The translations under genes were made by a program, and so were the position numbers. Source: Phycisphaerales bacterium (GTDB lineage: Bacteria; Planctomycetota; Phycisphaerae; WQYP01). Taken from it: 34,159 nucleotides of DNA. This document shows, in pieces, positions 1 to 9,646 of this stretch (positions are counted from its first letter, which is position 1; each line of letters starts with the position of its first letter). The notes under the pieces are model-generated. The model was not told the origin of the DNA, searched no databases, and saw only the letters and a program-made list of their open reading frames with translations. The DNA lies in assembly GCA_013044165.1 (NCBI GenBank), contig JABEVB010000251.1:1-34159 (forward strand), read 5' to 3'.

Positions 1-600
1 GCCCGGAAAACCGTTCTGCATGTCGGGGCTGTAATAGCGAAAGCGCACGCCGTAGTTGCCCCATTCTTCGACTTCTTCGGCCATCCACACCTGTTCGTCA
101 TAGGCATGCGGGCCACCGTGGAGCGCGTTGCCATGGTCGTTAACGGGTATCTGGTAGGTTTTGCCATCCAGGGTAAAACGTCCCTTACCAATACGATTGG
201 CATAGCGACCAATGGTGGCGCCAAAATAAGGGTCGGTTTTGTGATGCAGGTAGGGATTAAGCTCGTTAAAACCAAGTATGATGTCGCCAGGGGTGCCTTT
301 TTTGTCGGGGGTGACAAGCCGCGTCCAGCGGGCGCCAAAAGTAATCATCGAAAGCATCATGCCGTTGCCATTGGTTACTACATATTGGTCAATTTTTGCG
401 CCATTGGGCAACGTGCCGAAAGTACACTTTTGAATGCCGGCCTTACTTAGGTTGACCGCCGGACCGTTCATGGAACTGCAACCACCGAGCGTGCAGGCGG
501 CTGCAGCGGCACCCATCGCCGTTACAAAGCTGCGGCGAGACCAGCGGTTGCCGACGGCCTGTGAAAGGCTACCAGCAAAGTTCGAGGAAGTATTACCCAT
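1..600 (-). CDS. galM: Galactose mutarotase (aldose 1-epimerase), exported, N-terminal part
   Basis: The gene reads leftwards and runs off the window, so only the first 200 residues are visible. Aldose 1-epimerases interconvert alpha and beta anomers of galactose, glucose and related sugars. Visible family motifs are GRYANRIGKGRF and, about 25 residues later, NALHGGP, whose His is the expected active-site residue. The start is ATG at 598-600, preceded by a strong GGAGG site (about 608-612). The N-terminus carries twin arginines followed by an alanine-rich stretch and a lipobox-like LGGC (residues near 23-45), so it looks like a Tat-exported lipoprotein rather than the cytoplasmic enzyme of the Leloir pathway. 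That location is inferred. With the nearby GH2 glycosidase it suggests extracytoplasmic processing of galactose-containing sugars. Confidence 0.88.
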   Translation of the reverse strand, partial: MGNTSSNFAGSLSQAVGNRWSRRSFVTAMGAAAAACTLGGCSSMNGPAVNLSKAGIQKCTFGTLPNGAKIDQYVVTNGNGMMLSMITFGARWTRLVTPDKKGTPGDIILGFNELNPYLHHKTDPYFGATIGRYANRIGKGRFTLDGKTYQIPVNDHGNALHGGPHAYDEQVWMAEEVEEWGNYGVRFRYYSPDMQNGFPG

Positions 601-821
601 AAATGCGTGCCTCCAAAAAAGAATAACCGGCGACAAACGCCGAACACCGGGCAATATATGCTCGGTGGTTCACATAGGCAACAATAATCCTTCCGAACTC
701 AATGATCGCACAATGGCTTTTTGCGCAACGCACGCCGATATTTAAAACGTCGCGATTACCGGCGTTTCGGTTAAATTATGGCAATTGGATATGCCGAGTT
801 CGACCAAATAAAGGGTAAATC

Positions 822-1325
822 ATGGGCAAAAAGAGCAGCCTCGCACTGATGATCTTTCCGGCTGTGTTTTTGGTGGCCGTGCCTGTTTGTATCGGCCAAA
901 GAAGACCGCATGGTTCCGGACATTGTCAACGGTATGAGTCCGGCCACGGGTGCCAGATGTGACCTTGGTACCGTTGCCCACAGCTACTGGCATAGCACCA
1001 TTGATATTAATATCACTCGCCCCTGACTTACGCCGTAGTTTTAGCAATCGAAAACGCCTGGAACGCGTGACTGCCCCATCACTCTCGCCGCCATTAACTT
1101 GACTGGTTTTTTAGCGAGGCTTTATGGCCATCCGATCGCCGTGGCAATCGCCCTGCAAACCATGGCGGGCTATAATAAATGCAATACCCTGCGACCTGAT
1201 GCTCTCGTTAACATCAACTTTGGCACACGATAAATGCCTGTATAATGGCATCAATTGTGCCAACATGGCGTTAAGTTATGATGATATCAGCGGGGCGACC
1301 ACACATGAGCTTGAGGGTGCAAGCA
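822..1325 (+). pseudogene. Possible decayed gene for a secreted protein
   Basis: No intact gene is seen between the mutarotase and the Sel1-like protein, but the plus strand holds successive protein-like fragments in shifting frames. At 822 an ATG with an AAAGGG site (810-815) opens a good signal peptide (MGKKSSLALMIFPAVFLVAV). The reading then continues only if one moves to the next frame near 895 (through VPDIVNGMSPATG to a stop at 1024), back at 1023 (LTYAVVLAIENAWNA), again at 1069 (to a stop at 1231), and again near 1222 (through GINCANMALSYDD). I see these fragments directly; that they belonged to one gene is inference. I do not recognise a family. It could also be non-coding DNA that reads well by chance. 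Confidence 0.35.
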
Positions 1326-3323
1326 ATGCCACGGATGCAGTCAAAATTAAATTCTTGCAAACCACTAATGTGGCCGCTTGTGGTGTGCCTTGCCATTGGA
1401 GCAGGCTCTACAGGCGGCGACACCTCCGCAGCCACCCGGTCGAACTTGCAGATCGCCACCTGCCGTCTTGAGTCGCAAGGCCAAACGCTTTTGGCCGACG
1501 CATCAAATAACAGCGCCGGCCAAATTGATTCCGATATTTTTGATAACGCCCGCCATCTGCCCACGCACTTTGGCCAAACGACACAACCAGGCAACCCAAA
1601 CACCGCCCCCGGCACCCAACCGGCCTCCGATAAAGCCGGGCACTCAGATAGCTCTCCGCAACCCCATCAGCCGCCAGCAACGCCATCGTCTCAAGCCGGT
1701 GGCAACAGCACAACCGGAAATGCCGGTGGGCCAAGCAATTCTTTTACCACAGGAAGCGGCAATCAAGGCTCCGGCCCAAATCAAAGCAACCAGCAGACTC
1801 AACCGTCAACCCTTACCGGCAGAGCCAATGTCGGCGAGCAACCAAAAACTGGCAACGGACAGAACTCTGGCGGCGGTCAAGGCTCCACCCAACCATCGGC
1901 CCAGTCACAGGCGAGCAATCTGCCTCACCCCCCGGCAGAGCCAGCCGATGCGCGACTGCCCGCGCCGACAGCACATCAACAACGGCATGCCATCGCCGAG
2001 CTTAAAGCGCTCTATCGCGCTCGCTACAAGGGCGTGGTGAATGCGGCGACCATGTCAGACTTCGTCAGTTATTTGCTTGCTCACTTTGGCACTAACGCGC
2101 AGCGCCCGGTACATCGTTATGTAGCACTTAACATGGTCTGGAAGCTTGCGGCCCGCATAGGCGACAGCGATGACGCGCTTGGCTCCATTGCCCGACTGGC
2201 AAGGCACTACCAGATAAAATCAGGCCCTCTGTTTGTGCGGGCGGCCACCATGCTCGCCGGCGATGTGCCTTCATACAGCGCAGCTTTGGCACTCTACAAC
2301 GACCTGATGTCCGATGTCAGCCTAGTGGCGACTGAGCACGACTACGCCTCGGTCCGCGCCATGCTTGTGGTTGCAGCCAAAACCGCAGCAGCTCTACAGA
2401 TGCCCGCCAATGCACAAACCGCCGCCATCGAGGCTCGACACTTTGCAATCGAACAACAGGCTTATGCATCCGTTCCGGACGACATTAAAACGCTCAAAAC
2501 GCATCCGCATAGTTTGGGCGCAAATGCACGACTCGGCATTTACTACTGGCTGCTGGGCCATCATCCCGTGACCGGTCAAGCGTACCTGGCTTTTGCTTTT
2601 CAGGCCGATAAACATTTAATCATCCCACCCGGCCAGGCATTTGCGAGCACGCTGCAGGCATTTGATTACTTGCGTTGGCTTGATGCCGTTGCTGCCGCCG
2701 CCGGACGCCAGCCGTTCATAAATTTGGTAAAGCGCCAACAACAATTGGTGGCACGTTGGCTGCTACCCAACACGCCCCAAGCCATGATCGAGACCCTGCG
2801 CCGCAATGGATTTGCCTCCGCCCTTAAGCTGGAGAGGCGTGCCGCGCATCTTGCACGCGAATCGGGTACTGCCTCGGTGGAAACGCAAAGCGATAAGTGG
2901 AATCGCCTTGCAGAACGTCTGGTCAGCATACACTCCCGCTATGAAAGATCGCTGGCTACTTTAACCAAGAAGCCTGATGACGGCCCGGCAAATAAAGCCG
3001 TTGGCGAGTATTTGTGCTTCATAAAAGGTAACTGGCACGGAGGACTGTTGTATTTAGCATACAGCCACACGCCCGACCTGGTGGCCGCCGCAGTCGCCGA
3101 CAAAGCCTCGCCCACCAAGCCTGCCGCAGCTCTGCAGCTTGGTGATTTATGGTGGCACATCAGTAAAAGGTATGATCAGCCCATGCGCGGAGCGGTACGG
3201 CAGCGCGCCGTGTACTGGTATAAATGGGCCGCGAGCAATGAAACCACGCCTTTGCCGGCAACGGCCGTCTACCGCATCAAGCGCATGACTCACAAATTGT
3301 TTATACCAACCGCTGCACAATAA
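1326..3323 (+). CDS. Secreted protein with low-complexity linker and Sel1/TPR-like C-terminal helices
   Basis: Function unknown. I start at ATG 1326 because GAGGG (1313-1317) lies eight bases upstream and the first 35 residues then form a signal peptide (basic start, LMWPLVVCLAIGAG core). An upstream in-frame ATG at 1278 would spoil this. Residues about 85-217 are a disordered linker rich in Gln, Ser, Gly, Pro, Thr and Asn. The rest (about 220-665) is helical. Its tail contains AVGEYLCFIKGNWHGGLLYL, then LQLGDLWWHI and AVYWYKWA, a pattern I know from many planctomycete proteins: a Sel1-like region that often ends secreted or membrane proteins. This suggests a periplasmic or surface scaffold. 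The gene is monocistronic, with 235 bases to guaB. Confidence 0.75.
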   Translation: MPRMQSKLNSCKPLMWPLVVCLAIGAGSTGGDTSAATRSNLQIATCRLESQGQTLLADASNNSAGQIDSDIFDNARHLPTHFGQTTQPGNPNTAPGTQPASDKAGHSDSSPQPHQPPATPSSQAGGNSTTGNAGGPSNSFTTGSGNQGSGPNQSNQQTQPSTLTGRANVGEQPKTGNGQNSGGGQGSTQPSAQSQASNLPHPPAEPADARLPAPTAHQQRHAIAELKALYRARYKGVVNAATMSDFVSYLLAHFGTNAQRPVHRYVALNMVWKLAARIGDSDDALGSIARLARHYQIKSGPLFVRAATMLAGDVPSYSAALALYNDLMSDVSLVATEHDYASVRAMLVVAAKTAAALQMPANAQTAAIEARHFAIEQQAYASVPDDIKTLKTHPHSLGANARLGIYYWLLGHHPVTGQAYLAFAFQADKHLIIPPGQAFASTLQAFDYLRWLDAVAAAAGRQPFINLVKRQQQLVARWLLPNTPQAMIETLRRNGFASALKLERRAAHLARESGTASVETQSDKWNRLAERLVSIHSRYERSLATLTKKPDDGPANKAVGEYLCFIKGNWHGGLLYLAYSHTPDLVAAAVADKASPTKPAAALQLGDLWWHISKRYDQPMRGAVRQRAVYWYKWAASNETTPLPATAVYRIKRMTHKLFIPTAAQ

Positions 3324-3523
3324 TGACGCAAACACCCTCCTTTTTAGCTTTTGGATCGCATCCCCATCACTTTCGGCACGAGCGTAGAAACTGTTTTTCG
3401 CCAAGGCACAACGCATGTCTCTAAGAATACCGCCGCCGAATGGCCGACTGCCATCCGCCCGCCCGGCCGCAGCGTGGTAACGCCGGTGCCCATGAGGCCT
3501 GGCGCTGACCAAAACACGACTAT

Positions 3524-3552
3524 TTGACATACCGCCCCGCCGACGGCATCAT
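3524..3552 (+). promoter_or_regulatory. Sigma-70-type promoter placed for a leaderless guaB mRNA
   Basis: A perfect TTGACA (3524-3529) is followed, after exactly 17 bases, by CATCAT (3547-3552, four of six matches to TATAAT). Only six bases separate the -10 from the guaB ATG at 3559, so the expected start of transcription is at or next to the A of the ATG. There is no Shine-Dalgarno sequence in the preceding 15 bases, which fits a leaderless transcript. The assignment rests on sequence only. Confidence 0.5.
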
Positions 3553-3558
3553 TGCTCC

Positions 3559-5046
3559 ATGGAAAACCGCATAAAAATTATTGGCGAAGGCATCACGTTT
3601 GATGATGTGCTGCTGGTTCCCAACCGCAGCGACTTTGTTCCGTCCGAGGCAGACGTCAAAACGCGCATTACGCGAACTATCGAGCTGACGCTTCCCTTGG
3701 TTTCGGCACCGATGGACACCGTTACAGAAGCGGCCTTGGCCATTGCCTTGGCTCAGGAAGGTGGCATCGGCTGCATTCACAAAAACATGAGCATTGAACA
3801 CCAGTGCCGCGAAGTGGAAAAGGTAAAGCGCTCCGCCAACGGCATTATCACGGACCCCGTAACGCTGCCGCCCGATGAAACCGTGGGCCGTGCCCGGCAG
3901 ATTATGAAGGAGCAGCACATCAGCGGCATTCCGATTGTGCTTGGCACCGGCGGCGAACTTGTCGGCATTTTAACCCGCCGCGACCTGAAGTTTCATGAAG
4001 GCGACGACCACAAGCCCATTCGCGAGCTTATGACCAAATCCAATCTGGTAACCGCCCCACCCGACACGTCGCTCGAAAATGCCGAGGTGGTTCTTAACAA
4101 TGCTCGCGTCGAAAAGCTGCTGCTTGTAGATGACAAACGCCGGCTTAAAGGCATGATTACCATGCGCGACATCGAAAAGACGCATCAGTTTCCACGTGCC
4201 AGCAAAGACGCTAGAGGTCGTCTGCGCGTAGGCGCTGCCGTGGGCGTGCGCCAGTACGATCGCGTGGAAGCACTTATTCAAAAAGGCGTGGACCTGGTGG
4301 TGGTGGATACGGCACACGGCCATTCCAGCAATGTCATTGATTCGGTACGCGAAATTAAACACCGCTTCGGCATAGATGTCGTCGCCGGCAACATTGCCAC
4401 CACCGACGCCGCCAACGATCTTATCGCCGCCGGAGCCGACGCTCTTAAGGTGGGCATTGGCCCGGGCAGCATTTGCACCACGCGCATTGTTTCAGGCGTA
4501 GGGGTCCCGCAGATCACGGCCATTATGAACGTGGTTGCAGCCGCGGCGCCGGCCGGCATCCCGGTTATTGCCGACGGCGGTATTCGCCACAGCGGCGACA
4601 TCACCAAGGCGCTGGCTGTGGGAGCCTCGGCGGTGATGATGGGGTCGCTTTTTGCCGGCCTCGACGAAAGCCCCGGCGATCTGGTTATTCGGCGCGGTCG
4701 TCGGTTCAAGAGCTATCGTGGTATGGGCTCGATGGGGGCCATGGTGCAAGGCTCTGCCGACCGCTACGGTCAGGCGGGCGTACGGCAAACCAGCAAACTG
4801 GTGCCGGAAGGGGTCGAGGGACTTGTGCACTACCGCGGTCCATTAGGTGATTTTGTTTATCAGATGATTGGCGGGCTTCGTGCCGGCATGGGGTACTGCG
4901 GCGCAAAAACAATTGACGAGTTGCACGCCAAGGCTCGGTTTGTCAAAGTATCGCACGCCAGCATGGTCGAAAGTCATCCTCACGACATCACCATCACGCG
5001 CGAAAGCCCCAACTATTACACCAGCGACACCGCTATGGATGAATAA
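3559..5046 (+). CDS. guaB: Inosine-5'-monophosphate dehydrogenase
   Basis: Oxidises IMP to XMP with NAD+, the committed step of guanine nucleotide synthesis, in the cytoplasm. The 495-residue length matches bacterial IMPDHs. The N-terminus has [13 protein letters not shown] and [12 protein letters not shown], typical of the family. Residues about 95-210 form the paired CBS (Bateman) domain, and the TIM barrel resumes after it. The catalytic loop GPGSICTTR holds Cys306, DGGIRHSGD is the phosphate-binding region, and [11 protein letters not shown] plus the flap near SADRYGQ are present. All key residues are in place, so it should be active. No ribosome site precedes ATG 3559; see the overlapping promoter entry. 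A short GC-rich hairpin follows the stop. A separate guaA was not seen in the window. Confidence 0.97.
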   Translation: MENRIKIIGEGITFDDVLLVPNRSDFVPSEADVKTRITRTIELTLPLVSAPMDTVTEAALAIALAQEGGIGCIHKNMSIEHQCREVEKVKRSANGIITDPVTLPPDETVGRARQIMKEQHISGIPIVLGTGGELVGILTRRDLKFHEGDDHKPIRELMTKSNLVTAPPDTSLENAEVVLNNARVEKLLLVDDKRRLKGMITMRDIEKTHQFPRASKDARGRLRVGAAVGVRQYDRVEALIQKGVDLVVVDTAHGHSSNVIDSVREIKHRFGIDVVAGNIATTDAANDLIAAGADALKVGIGPGSICTTRIVSGVGVPQITAIMNVVAAAAPAGIPVIADGGIRHSGDITKALAVGASAVMMGSLFAGLDESPGDLVIRRGRRFKSYRGMGSMGAMVQGSADRYGQAGVRQTSKLVPEGVEGLVHYRGPLGDFVYQMIGGLRAGMGYCGAKTIDELHAKARFVKVSHASMVESHPHDITITRESPNYYTSDTAMDE

Positions 5047-5050
5047 TCGT

Positions 5051-5067
5051 CCCGGAGCCGCTCCGGG
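5051..5067 (+). terminator. Hairpin after guaB, weak terminator candidate
   Basis: CCCGGAG (5051-5057) and CTCCGGG (5061-5067) pair perfectly around a three-base loop, four bases after the guaB stop codon. There is no T-run afterwards, so it may be a transcript-stabilising or weak termination structure. Confidence 0.4.
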
Positions 5068-5270
5068 TAATCGCCGCGAAGGCCCTGCGGTTGTGCAGCA
5101 TTACATAACAGGAGCACCACATCGCCGCAGGTATCGCGGCCCTTGAACCATGGCAAATCATCGCCGTTTGGCGCAGCTTTACTCCGCATTTGCACTGCCG
5201 AAACAAACTGTATACCCTACATGAGGGTTCGTTTATTCATGCAATTGAGCCTCTGCGCAGGAGACCACAC

Positions 5271-6752
5271 ATGAGCGTTACGATGCTTCCGGAAGTCAAA
5301 AAGTTTTTGTCCAATCAGCCACTGAAGTTTTTTGCCGGCGGCAAGCATGTCGCAGCAGCGGCTGGCGGCACCTTTGAAACGCGCGACCCCGGCACCGGCG
5401 AAGTGCTGGCGCAGGTATCGGCCGCTGACGCACAAGATGTGGATGCGGCCATTGGTGCAGCCGCGCATGCATTTGCCCACAGCCCATGGGCCACCATGCC
5501 CGCCAACGACCGCGCCGTTATACTGCATCGTCTTGCCGACCTTATAGACAAACACACCCCCACGCTCGCACAACTCGAATCGCTGGATGTGGGTAAACCG
5601 CTGGCACAGGCCGCAGGCTTCGATATTCCATTTGCCGCCAAGGCGTTTCGCTACTTTGCCGATTTGTCGGTTCATGCCCGGCGGCGCGAGCCGCTGGCCC
5701 TCCAAGGCATCGAAGCTCATACCTTGCGCAAACCGTACGGTGTTTGCGGGTTTGTATTGCCGTGGAACTTCCCCTTTCTGCTGCTGGGTTGGAACCTCGC
5801 GCCCGCTCTTGCCGCCGGCAACGCCGTGGTGCTCAAGCCCGCAGAAGATACGCCGCTCACAAGCCTTTACTTTGGCGAGCTGTGCCAGCAGGTCGGCATA
5901 CCGGCGGGTATCGTCAACATCATCACCGGTTTGGGCCATACAACGGGCGCGGCACTTTCCAAACATCCTGGCTTGGCTCGCATTGCTTTTACCGGCTCGC
6001 CCGAAGTGGGCCGGCTGGTGGCCGAGGCCGCCGGGCGCAACCTTATTCCGTGCAAGCTCGAACTCGGCGGCAAAGGCGCCGCGGTCATTTTTGACGATGT
6101 AGATGTTGCCGCCACCGCCAAACAACTCGCGGCAGCCGTTACCCTTAACAGCGGTCAGGTATGCTGCACCGCCACCCGCTGGCTGGTACATGAAAAGATA
6201 TTTGATCAGTTTGCCGCCCAAGCCAAGACCGAAATGCAATCGCTCAAGCTCGGACACGCCCTCGATACCCACACCCAGATGGGGCCAGTTGTTTCGGCCA
6301 AGCAAAAGCAGCGCGTGCTCGGTTATCTTGACAAAGGCCGCAGCCAGGGAGCCACCGCCGTACTCGAAGGCGGTCCCGACCCGAGCCTTCCCGGCTTTTT
6401 TGTGAAGCCCGCCCTGCTTCAAGGCCCACCCGAAAACATCTGTGCGAAGGAAGAAATTTTTGGGCCCGTGGCCTATTTGATGCGGTTTAAGGATGAAGCC
6501 CAAGCCCTGCAACTCGTCAATGCTTCACGCTATGGCTTAGCAAATTCCGTCTGGTCGGCTGATTTGGCCAGGGCGCAGCGCGTGGCCGAATCGCTTGTCG
6601 CCGGCAACTCTTGGATCAATGCCCATAACGTGTTTGCCTATGGCCTGCCGTATGGCGGCGTCAATCTCAGCGGTATGGGCGGCGGCGTCAACAGCCCCGA
6701 AACCTTTTACGACTACCTGCGGCCACAAACCATCGCTCGACCTTTGGGCTAA
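5271..6752 (+). CDS. NAD(P)-dependent aldehyde dehydrogenase family enzyme
   Basis: Oxidises an aldehyde to its carboxylate; the substrate cannot be read from sequence. The frame is open from 5190, but I choose ATG 5271 because GGAG (5259-5262) sits eight bases upstream and the family begins here; this gives 493 residues, a normal ALDH length. Motifs seen: PWNFP (Asn166), the cofactor-binding FTGSPEVGR, the general-base Glu264 in LELGGKG, and the catalytic Cys298 in NSGQVCC. The C-terminal INAHNVFAYGLPYGGVNLSG resembles betaine-aldehyde, gamma-aminobutyraldehyde and related aldehyde dehydrogenases. Monocistronic and convergent with the GH2 gene. In this sugar-rich setting a role in oxidising sugar-derived aldehydes is possible but unproven. 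Confidence 0.9.
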   Translation: MSVTMLPEVKKFLSNQPLKFFAGGKHVAAAAGGTFETRDPGTGEVLAQVSAADAQDVDAAIGAAAHAFAHSPWATMPANDRAVILHRLADLIDKHTPTLAQLESLDVGKPLAQAAGFDIPFAAKAFRYFADLSVHARRREPLALQGIEAHTLRKPYGVCGFVLPWNFPFLLLGWNLAPALAAGNAVVLKPAEDTPLTSLYFGELCQQVGIPAGIVNIITGLGHTTGAALSKHPGLARIAFTGSPEVGRLVAEAAGRNLIPCKLELGGKGAAVIFDDVDVAATAKQLAAAVTLNSGQVCCTATRWLVHEKIFDQFAAQAKTEMQSLKLGHALDTHTQMGPVVSAKQKQRVLGYLDKGRSQGATAVLEGGPDPSLPGFFVKPALLQGPPENICAKEEIFGPVAYLMRFKDEAQALQLVNASRYGLANSVWSADLARAQRVAESLVAGNSWINAHNVFAYGLPYGGVNLSGMGGGVNSPETFYDYLRPQTIARPLG

Positions 6753-6816
6753 AACCGCTGACTGCGCAGCGACGATGCATGCTAGCCGTTGATGCAACCG
6801 CCGGCTTTCAGCAATC

Positions 6817-9480
6817 TCAATCACTGCCCAGCACAACCAGTTCGCAAATGCCCGCCAAACACTGCCGCGGAACACTCTTAAGTGTCACGCGCAGATAGCG
6901 ACATCTTACGCCCCGCGCCACCGATAGCGAGATCATCTTGCCCGGCCGTACCCTCACCGTCCCGCCCAGAGGCCGCCAACCTGCCCCGTCATTGCAAGTC
7001 GCCACCACAAGCGCGTAGGAACCAACGCTGCCCTGTGCATTGGCCGGCACCGGTGGAACGGTAATTTCGATGCGGTGCAACACGTGTATGCCCTCAAGGT
7101 CCACCTGACACCACGGCACGGAGCTAGGCGTCTGCGCCTGCCACCAAGTAAGATCACTGCCATCATTGATCAGTCGCGATGGATGCCCGACAAGGCTGCT
7201 CGAGGCCTCCGTCGGACGATTGAGCGCGATATTCACCGCTTCCGAAGCCCGGGTGGCATAATTGTTTTGATTGGGGGTGATGTGCTTAATGTAGGCTCGC
7301 TCGGCCACCAGCGGCGTTTGGCCTGGCACAAAGGCGGGTTCGCCATGCGTTTCAATGCGAAGCGTAGCGGATTCGAGGCCCTTGGCGGTGGCCTGCAATA
7401 TTGTTTCGCCGCCGTAATACGATCTAAACTCAATGGCGGCCAGCCCATCTGCGATGGTAATGTCGGAATTGGGATGGAAGCGGATGGATCGCCCGGTTGG
7501 AAATTGCCCCGGCCCGGAACTAATTTTCAATTCGACCGGTAACGCGGCAGGCACGCGCTGCCCATCGGCATCAAGCACTTCCACGACAACCTGCGAATCT
7601 TCCAGCGAGCAAACGCCTTGAATAATCAGACGATCGGTGGACAGTCGCAGACGTGCCGGTTTGCCTGGCTTGCTCGTCGGCAATCGCCGAAAGCCCGCAA
7701 AGTGCGTGCGGTACCATTGCCACGAGCGCTTGGGCAAACGAAAATAATCTACGATGCCCATTTCGCCGGTAACGCCCACCCAAGTGCCATAATCGAAGCC
7801 GCACCAAATCGCCGCCCCGCTGCGCCAGGCAAATTGCGAGCTCTGCAGCAAACCCCAATTAGGCGAGTAGCGACCGGGCCGCTCAGCAACAACCGATCCA
7901 TACTCGGTTACCAAACTTGGGAAGCCGGGATTGAGGTACAGCGTAGCGCCATCGCCGTTATAACCGGCAATGTCACCCAGCCTGTCAATACCGCCGCGCT
8001 GCGCCCCACCGATGCCGGCCGGTCTGGTTTTGTCGAGCTTGTGCGTACGCGCCACCATGCGTCGCAAGAGGTTTTTCATTCTCTGAAATACCCGCTGATC
8101 GGTAAAAAACACCTCGTTACACATACTCCATGCGATAATGCACGGATGATTGCGATGCATGGCTATCATCTCCTGCAATTGCTGCAGGCAGCTTGCTTCA
8201 AAACCGTTCCAATGCGCCGGCTGCACGGGGTAAGCGGATGCCCGCCAGTTGCCATCCGGCCCAAAACCACCCACGCCCCAAAAACACATTTCGCTCCACA
8301 CCAGAATGCCGTAGTAGTCGCAGGCCTGCATAAAAGCCCGGCTATGCGGATAGTGCGATGTACGAATAAAGTTAAAGCCAGCCTCTTTTATGAGCCGAAC
8401 GTCCCGCCATGCCCCTGCATCGGTGCCGCCGGATGCCCAGCCCGCGCGGTCCTGATGCACATTGGCACCCCGCAACCACACATGCGAACCATTAAGAAAA
8501 AAACCCTGCTCGGCGGTCCATTTGAAGCAGCGCAATCCCAGCGGAGCCGAATCGCCATCCACTGGGTGACCGTCTTCAAGGAGTGTGGCAACCACCCGAT
8601 ATAGTTGCGGCGAATCCGGATGCCACAATTCGGGATGAGCGATATGAAATTCATGCGTAACGTTTGTGCTCATGCCCGCCGAGACATCAATGCTGCCGAT
8701 TGCGCTGACCACCTCCTTGCCGGAAGGGCTTATCACAGTGCTCCGCACGGTGGCGTGCCGGCGCTGGCCTCCACGATTTTCTATCAACAGTGCGATGGCA
8801 ACACTTGCCAAGCGCCGACTTACTCTGGGCGTGGTCACCTGCAGGCCCTGAAAGCCAATGCGCAGCGTATCGGTCACAACGAGCCATACATTGCGGTACA
8901 GGCCGCCATCAAATATGTGATCGCCGGCACGTGGGGCGAGTTGCGGATTCCATAGATTGTTGACTCGCACCGCGAGGAGATTTTCGCCCGGTGCTAGATG
9001 ATGCGTAATATCCACTTCAAAGCTGGTGTAACCACCCTTGTGAGAGCCGACCTGTCGCCCATTAACATAAACCTCCGCGTCCTGAAAGGCAGCCTCAAAC
9101 TCAAGCGAAACACTTTTGCCAGCCCATTCGCTGCGCCACGCAATGCTCTTGCGGTACCAGCCGAAACCGACATAAAAGTCGTTCCCGCGAAAGTAAGGCA
9201 GGCTGAACGAATGCGGCAGCCCCACAACTTGCCAGTCGCCGTCCGACAAACTTTGCTCCGCGGCCTGCGGGTTATCGCCCAGCAAAAACTTCCAGTCGCG
9301 GTTTATGCACTCACGCCTGCGGGCCGCAGGCGCCGCCAACCACTGGGTAACCTGCCCAGGTGGCAGTTCGGGTAGCGGCGCGGCCGTGGCAGATGGTGTA
9401 AGGCGCACGGCATCCGTCAACGCAATTGCGGAGGCGGCAAGTTGTACAAACTCTCGCCTACTGATTTGGCCTGCGGTCAT
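6817..9480 (-). CDS. Glycoside hydrolase family 2 (beta-galactosidase-like) with C-terminal F5/8-type domain, Tat signal
   Basis: An exported exo-glycosidase of 887 residues. ATG 9480 is chosen because AAGGA lies just upstream and the next residues form a Tat signal (QISRREFVQLAASA). Order: GH2 sugar-binding domain (about 50-200, with LEFEAAFQDAEVYVNG), Ig-like domain (about 210-310), TIM barrel (about 315-600), Ig-like region of the DUF4982 type (about 600-725), and a discoidin/F5/8 type C carbohydrate-binding domain (about 750-885, NIALNRPTEASSS to the end). The acid/base is Glu456 in MCNEVFF and the nucleophile Glu526 in LVTEYGS, both intact. Beta-galactosidase, beta-glucuronidase and beta-mannosidase all share this fold, so the sugar is not settled. 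It ends the minus-strand surface cluster that begins at 11468. Confidence 0.92.
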   Translation of the reverse strand: MTAGQISRREFVQLAASAIALTDAVRLTPSATAAPLPELPPGQVTQWLAAPAARRRECINRDWKFLLGDNPQAAEQSLSDGDWQVVGLPHSFSLPYFRGNDFYVGFGWYRKSIAWRSEWAGKSVSLEFEAAFQDAEVYVNGRQVGSHKGGYTSFEVDITHHLAPGENLLAVRVNNLWNPQLAPRAGDHIFDGGLYRNVWLVVTDTLRIGFQGLQVTTPRVSRRLASVAIALLIENRGGQRRHATVRSTVISPSGKEVVSAIGSIDVSAGMSTNVTHEFHIAHPELWHPDSPQLYRVVATLLEDGHPVDGDSAPLGLRCFKWTAEQGFFLNGSHVWLRGANVHQDRAGWASGGTDAGAWRDVRLIKEAGFNFIRTSHYPHSRAFMQACDYYGILVWSEMCFWGVGGFGPDGNWRASAYPVQPAHWNGFEASCLQQLQEMIAMHRNHPCIIAWSMCNEVFFTDQRVFQRMKNLLRRMVARTHKLDKTRPAGIGGAQRGGIDRLGDIAGYNGDGATLYLNPGFPSLVTEYGSVVAERPGRYSPNWGLLQSSQFAWRSGAAIWCGFDYGTWVGVTGEMGIVDYFRLPKRSWQWYRTHFAGFRRLPTSKPGKPARLRLSTDRLIIQGVCSLEDSQVVVEVLDADGQRVPAALPVELKISSGPGQFPTGRSIRFHPNSDITIADGLAAIEFRSYYGGETILQATAKGLESATLRIETHGEPAFVPGQTPLVAERAYIKHITPNQNNYATRASEAVNIALNRPTEASSSLVGHPSRLINDGSDLTWWQAQTPSSVPWCQVDLEGIHVLHRIEITVPPVPANAQGSVGSYALVVATCNDGAGWRPLGGTVRVRPGKMISLSVARGVRCRYLRVTLKSVPRQCLAGICELVVLGSD

Positions 9481-9646
9481 TAAAACAATCCTTCCGTAGT
9501 TCTTCTGTGCTAATGGCAACAATTTAACTTATGAGTTTACAGTCGGAATTCGTACTTGACACGTCGAACCCGCGAATGTGGAAAGCTTCAGTGCCACAGA
9601 ACTTTGTATGGAGCACCCGGCATCGGTGTTGATGCGGTTGGTGGGC

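Noticed and set aside
820-1047. 75-codon minus-strand frame
   Set aside because: Overlaps the plus-strand relic and has no domain or ribosome site.
5217-6512. 431-codon minus-strand open frame
   Set aside because: It lies wholly antisense to the aldehyde dehydrogenase, whose motifs are complete; the translation has no recognisable domain.
7618-8604. 328-codon plus-strand open frame
   Set aside because: Antisense to the GH2 gene, which carries all catalytic residues; composition is shadow-like.
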